Below, in pieces: positions 5,508-6,584 of a stretch of 6,584 nucleotides of DNA (position 1 is its first letter; each line of letters begins with the position of its first letter). Both the position numbers and the translations under genes were made by a program. The DNA is from Pirellulales bacterium (GTDB lineage: Bacteria > Planctomycetota > Planctomycetia > Pirellulales > Thermoguttaceae). Below the pieces are notes generated by a model, which was not told the DNA's origin, ran no database searches, and saw only the letters and a program-made list of their open reading frames with translations. The stretch covers positions 1 to 6,584 of the forward strand of contig JAUWHT010000019.1 in assembly GCA_030605745.1 (NCBI GenBank), given 5' to 3'.

Positions 5508-5581
5508 GTTGTTGCGTCGACAGAAGAAGAGTGCTGCCCGGCATGTAGCGAGAATGGGGTCACCCGGGGCCCTCGGCCGGG

Positions 5582-6511
5582 TTATGATCCGGTCCGGGAC
5601 GCTCGGACCAACCTTGCTGCCCCTTGGGCGAGCAACTCGTCGGCCACCTGGAGACCGATTTGGACCGGCTCGGCCGGATTGCCGAGAAGTGTGGATTCGA
5701 TCTTTTGCGTGCCATCGCTGCTGAGAACACGGCCGGTTAGCGTCAGCCGATCGTCTTCGGTGCGGGCCCAGGCGGCGATTGGTGCCCGGCAGCCGCCCTG
5801 GAGTGCCGCGAGCATTGCCCGCTCGGCAAGCACCGCGCGATGCGTGGCCGTGTGATTCAACGGGGCGAGGGTTTCTCTGGTCGTGGGGTCGTCCTCTCGG
5901 GTTTCCAGTCCCAAGGCGCCCTGGCCGACTGCGGGCAAAACGATGGCCACGGACAGCACCTGTGTAATCTGCTCGGCCAGACCCAGCCGTCGCAGGCCGG
6001 CTTCGGCCAATACCACCGCGTCGTAGTTACAGTCACCTTGGCGGAGCTTTTGCAGCCGGGTGTCGATGTTGCCGCGAATGTCCTTCAGGTGTAGATCCGG
6101 CCGGACGTGCAGGAGCTGCGCCCGGCGGCGTAAGCTGCCGGTTCCCACGGTGGCGCCCTCGGGCAGTTCGTCCAGCGACGCGTGTTGCCGAGCGACCAGC
6201 ACGTCGCTTACCGGTCCTCGCTCGGGGACCGCCGCCAGGCACAGCCCGGGCACCACGTCCGTTGGTAGATCTTTCAAGCTGTGCACCGCCAGATCGATCC
6301 GATCTTTCAGCAGGGCACGCTGGATTTCCTTGGTGAAAACGCCCGGGCTGCCGATCGCTTCGATTGGCTCCTGCTGTTGGTCGCCACGGGTGGTGATCGG
6401 CACCAACTCGACGGCAACGCCCAGCTTCTCCAACTGCGCGGCAACCCACCCCGCCTGCCATCGGGCCAAGGCGCTGGCTCGGGTGCCGAGTCGGATTGAC
6501 GGAGAACGCAT
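5582..6511 (-). CDS. hemC: Porphobilinogen deaminase (hydroxymethylbilane synthase)
   Basis: A cytoplasmic enzyme of heme and tetrapyrrole synthesis that links four porphobilinogen molecules into hydroxymethylbilane. The 309 residues are the normal family length. Visible motifs are IRLGTRASALARWQA (6-20), GVFTKEIQRALL (57-68), HSLKDLPT (77-84, with the catalytic Asp81), GTGSLRRRAQL (123-133, substrate-binding arginines), DIRGNIDTRLQKL (144-156) and LPAVGQGALGLE (192-203). LQGGCRAPIAAWA (237-249) carries Cys241, which holds the dipyrromethane cofactor. All key residues are present, so the enzyme should be active. The start fits the usual short lead before IRLGTR; no ribosome binding site is seen because a heptamer array begins seven bases upstream. 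No other heme gene is visible; the upstream neighbour lies outside the window. Confidence 0.96.
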   Translation of the reverse strand: MRSPSIRLGTRASALARWQAGWVAAQLEKLGVAVELVPITTRGDQQQEPIEAIGSPGVFTKEIQRALLKDRIDLAVHSLKDLPTDVVPGLCLAAVPERGPVSDVLVARQHASLDELPEGATVGTGSLRRRAQLLHVRPDLHLKDIRGNIDTRLQKLRQGDCNYDAVVLAEAGLRRLGLAEQITQVLSVAIVLPAVGQGALGLETREDDPTTRETLAPLNHTATHRAVLAERAMLAALQGGCRAPIAAWARTEDDRLTLTGRVLSSDGTQKIESTLLGNPAEPVQIGLQVADELLAQGAARLVRASRTGS

Positions 6512-6517
6512 GGGAGT

Positions 6518-6584
6518 TAGTGGATAGTGGATAGTGGATAGTGGATAGTGGATAGTGGATAGTGGATAGTGGATAGTGGATAGT
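6518..6584. repeat. Heptamer tandem repeat (TAGTGGA) at the hemC start
   Basis: Nine complete, identical copies of TAGTGGA plus four bases of a tenth run to the window edge; the true length is unknown. In the hemC sense the unit is TCCACTA and the array ends six bases before the ATG, filling the space of the ribosome binding site and untranslated leader. In the hemC frame the repeat has no stop codon and no ATG. Perfect unit identity suggests recent expansion or ongoing slippage. Confidence 0.95.

Noticed and set aside
5562..5582. GC-rich inverted repeat ACCCGG/CCGGGT at the hemC stop codon as a terminator
   Set aside because: Only 6 base pairs with a 9-base loop, overlapping the stop codon and not followed by a T-tract.
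6518..6584. Heptamer array as a CRISPR array
   Set aside because: Units are seven bases long and directly adjacent, without spacers; it is a simple tandem repeat.

Overview
The window looks like chromosomal DNA of a planctomycete, most likely of the Pirellula/Rhodopirellula side of the phylum. The indicators are a DUF1559 pseudopilin-like protein with the H-X9-DG C-terminal motif, a PEP-CTERM surface protein, a DcaP-like outer-membrane porin with an N-terminal coiled coil, GC-rich coding DNA, and intergenic gaps with short tandem repeats and compact palindromes. The assignment rests on protein families and general character only; no rRNA or other phylogenetic marker is present.

Layout, left to right. 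Positions 3-101 may hold the hydrophobic C-terminal end of a plus-strand gene cut by the window edge. glgC (minus, 155-1441) encodes an ADP-glucose pyrophosphorylase of the cyanobacterial/plant type. A 325-base divergent gap (1442-1766) holds a degenerate heptamer repeat, a GC-rich palindrome and the ribosome binding site of the next gene. A porin-like outer-membrane protein follows (plus, 1767-3164). It converges, with only 5 bases between stop codons, on a two-gene minus-strand operon: a PEP-CTERM protein with a DNRLRE/CBM96-like domain (4168-5148), translationally coupled through an ATGA overlap to a DUF1559 protein (3170-4171). A 433-base gap (5149-5581) carries the operon's probable sigma-70 promoter, a long structured leader with a 4-codon reading frame behind a near-perfect Shine-Dalgarno sequence, and an 85-base nested inverted repeat. 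hemC (minus, 5582-6511), the porphobilinogen deaminase of heme synthesis, closes the window. Directly upstream of its start codon is a tandem array of the heptamer TAGTGGA that runs off the edge.

Functionally this is two housekeeping genes (glycogen precursor synthesis; tetrapyrrole synthesis) around a cell-envelope block: an outer-membrane pore, a surface protein probably handled by exosortase, and a pilin-like protein. The most noteworthy parts are non-coding: the leader of the PEP-CTERM/DUF1559 operon, the palindrome family whose two copies show a compensatory base change, and the heptamer array next to the hemC start.
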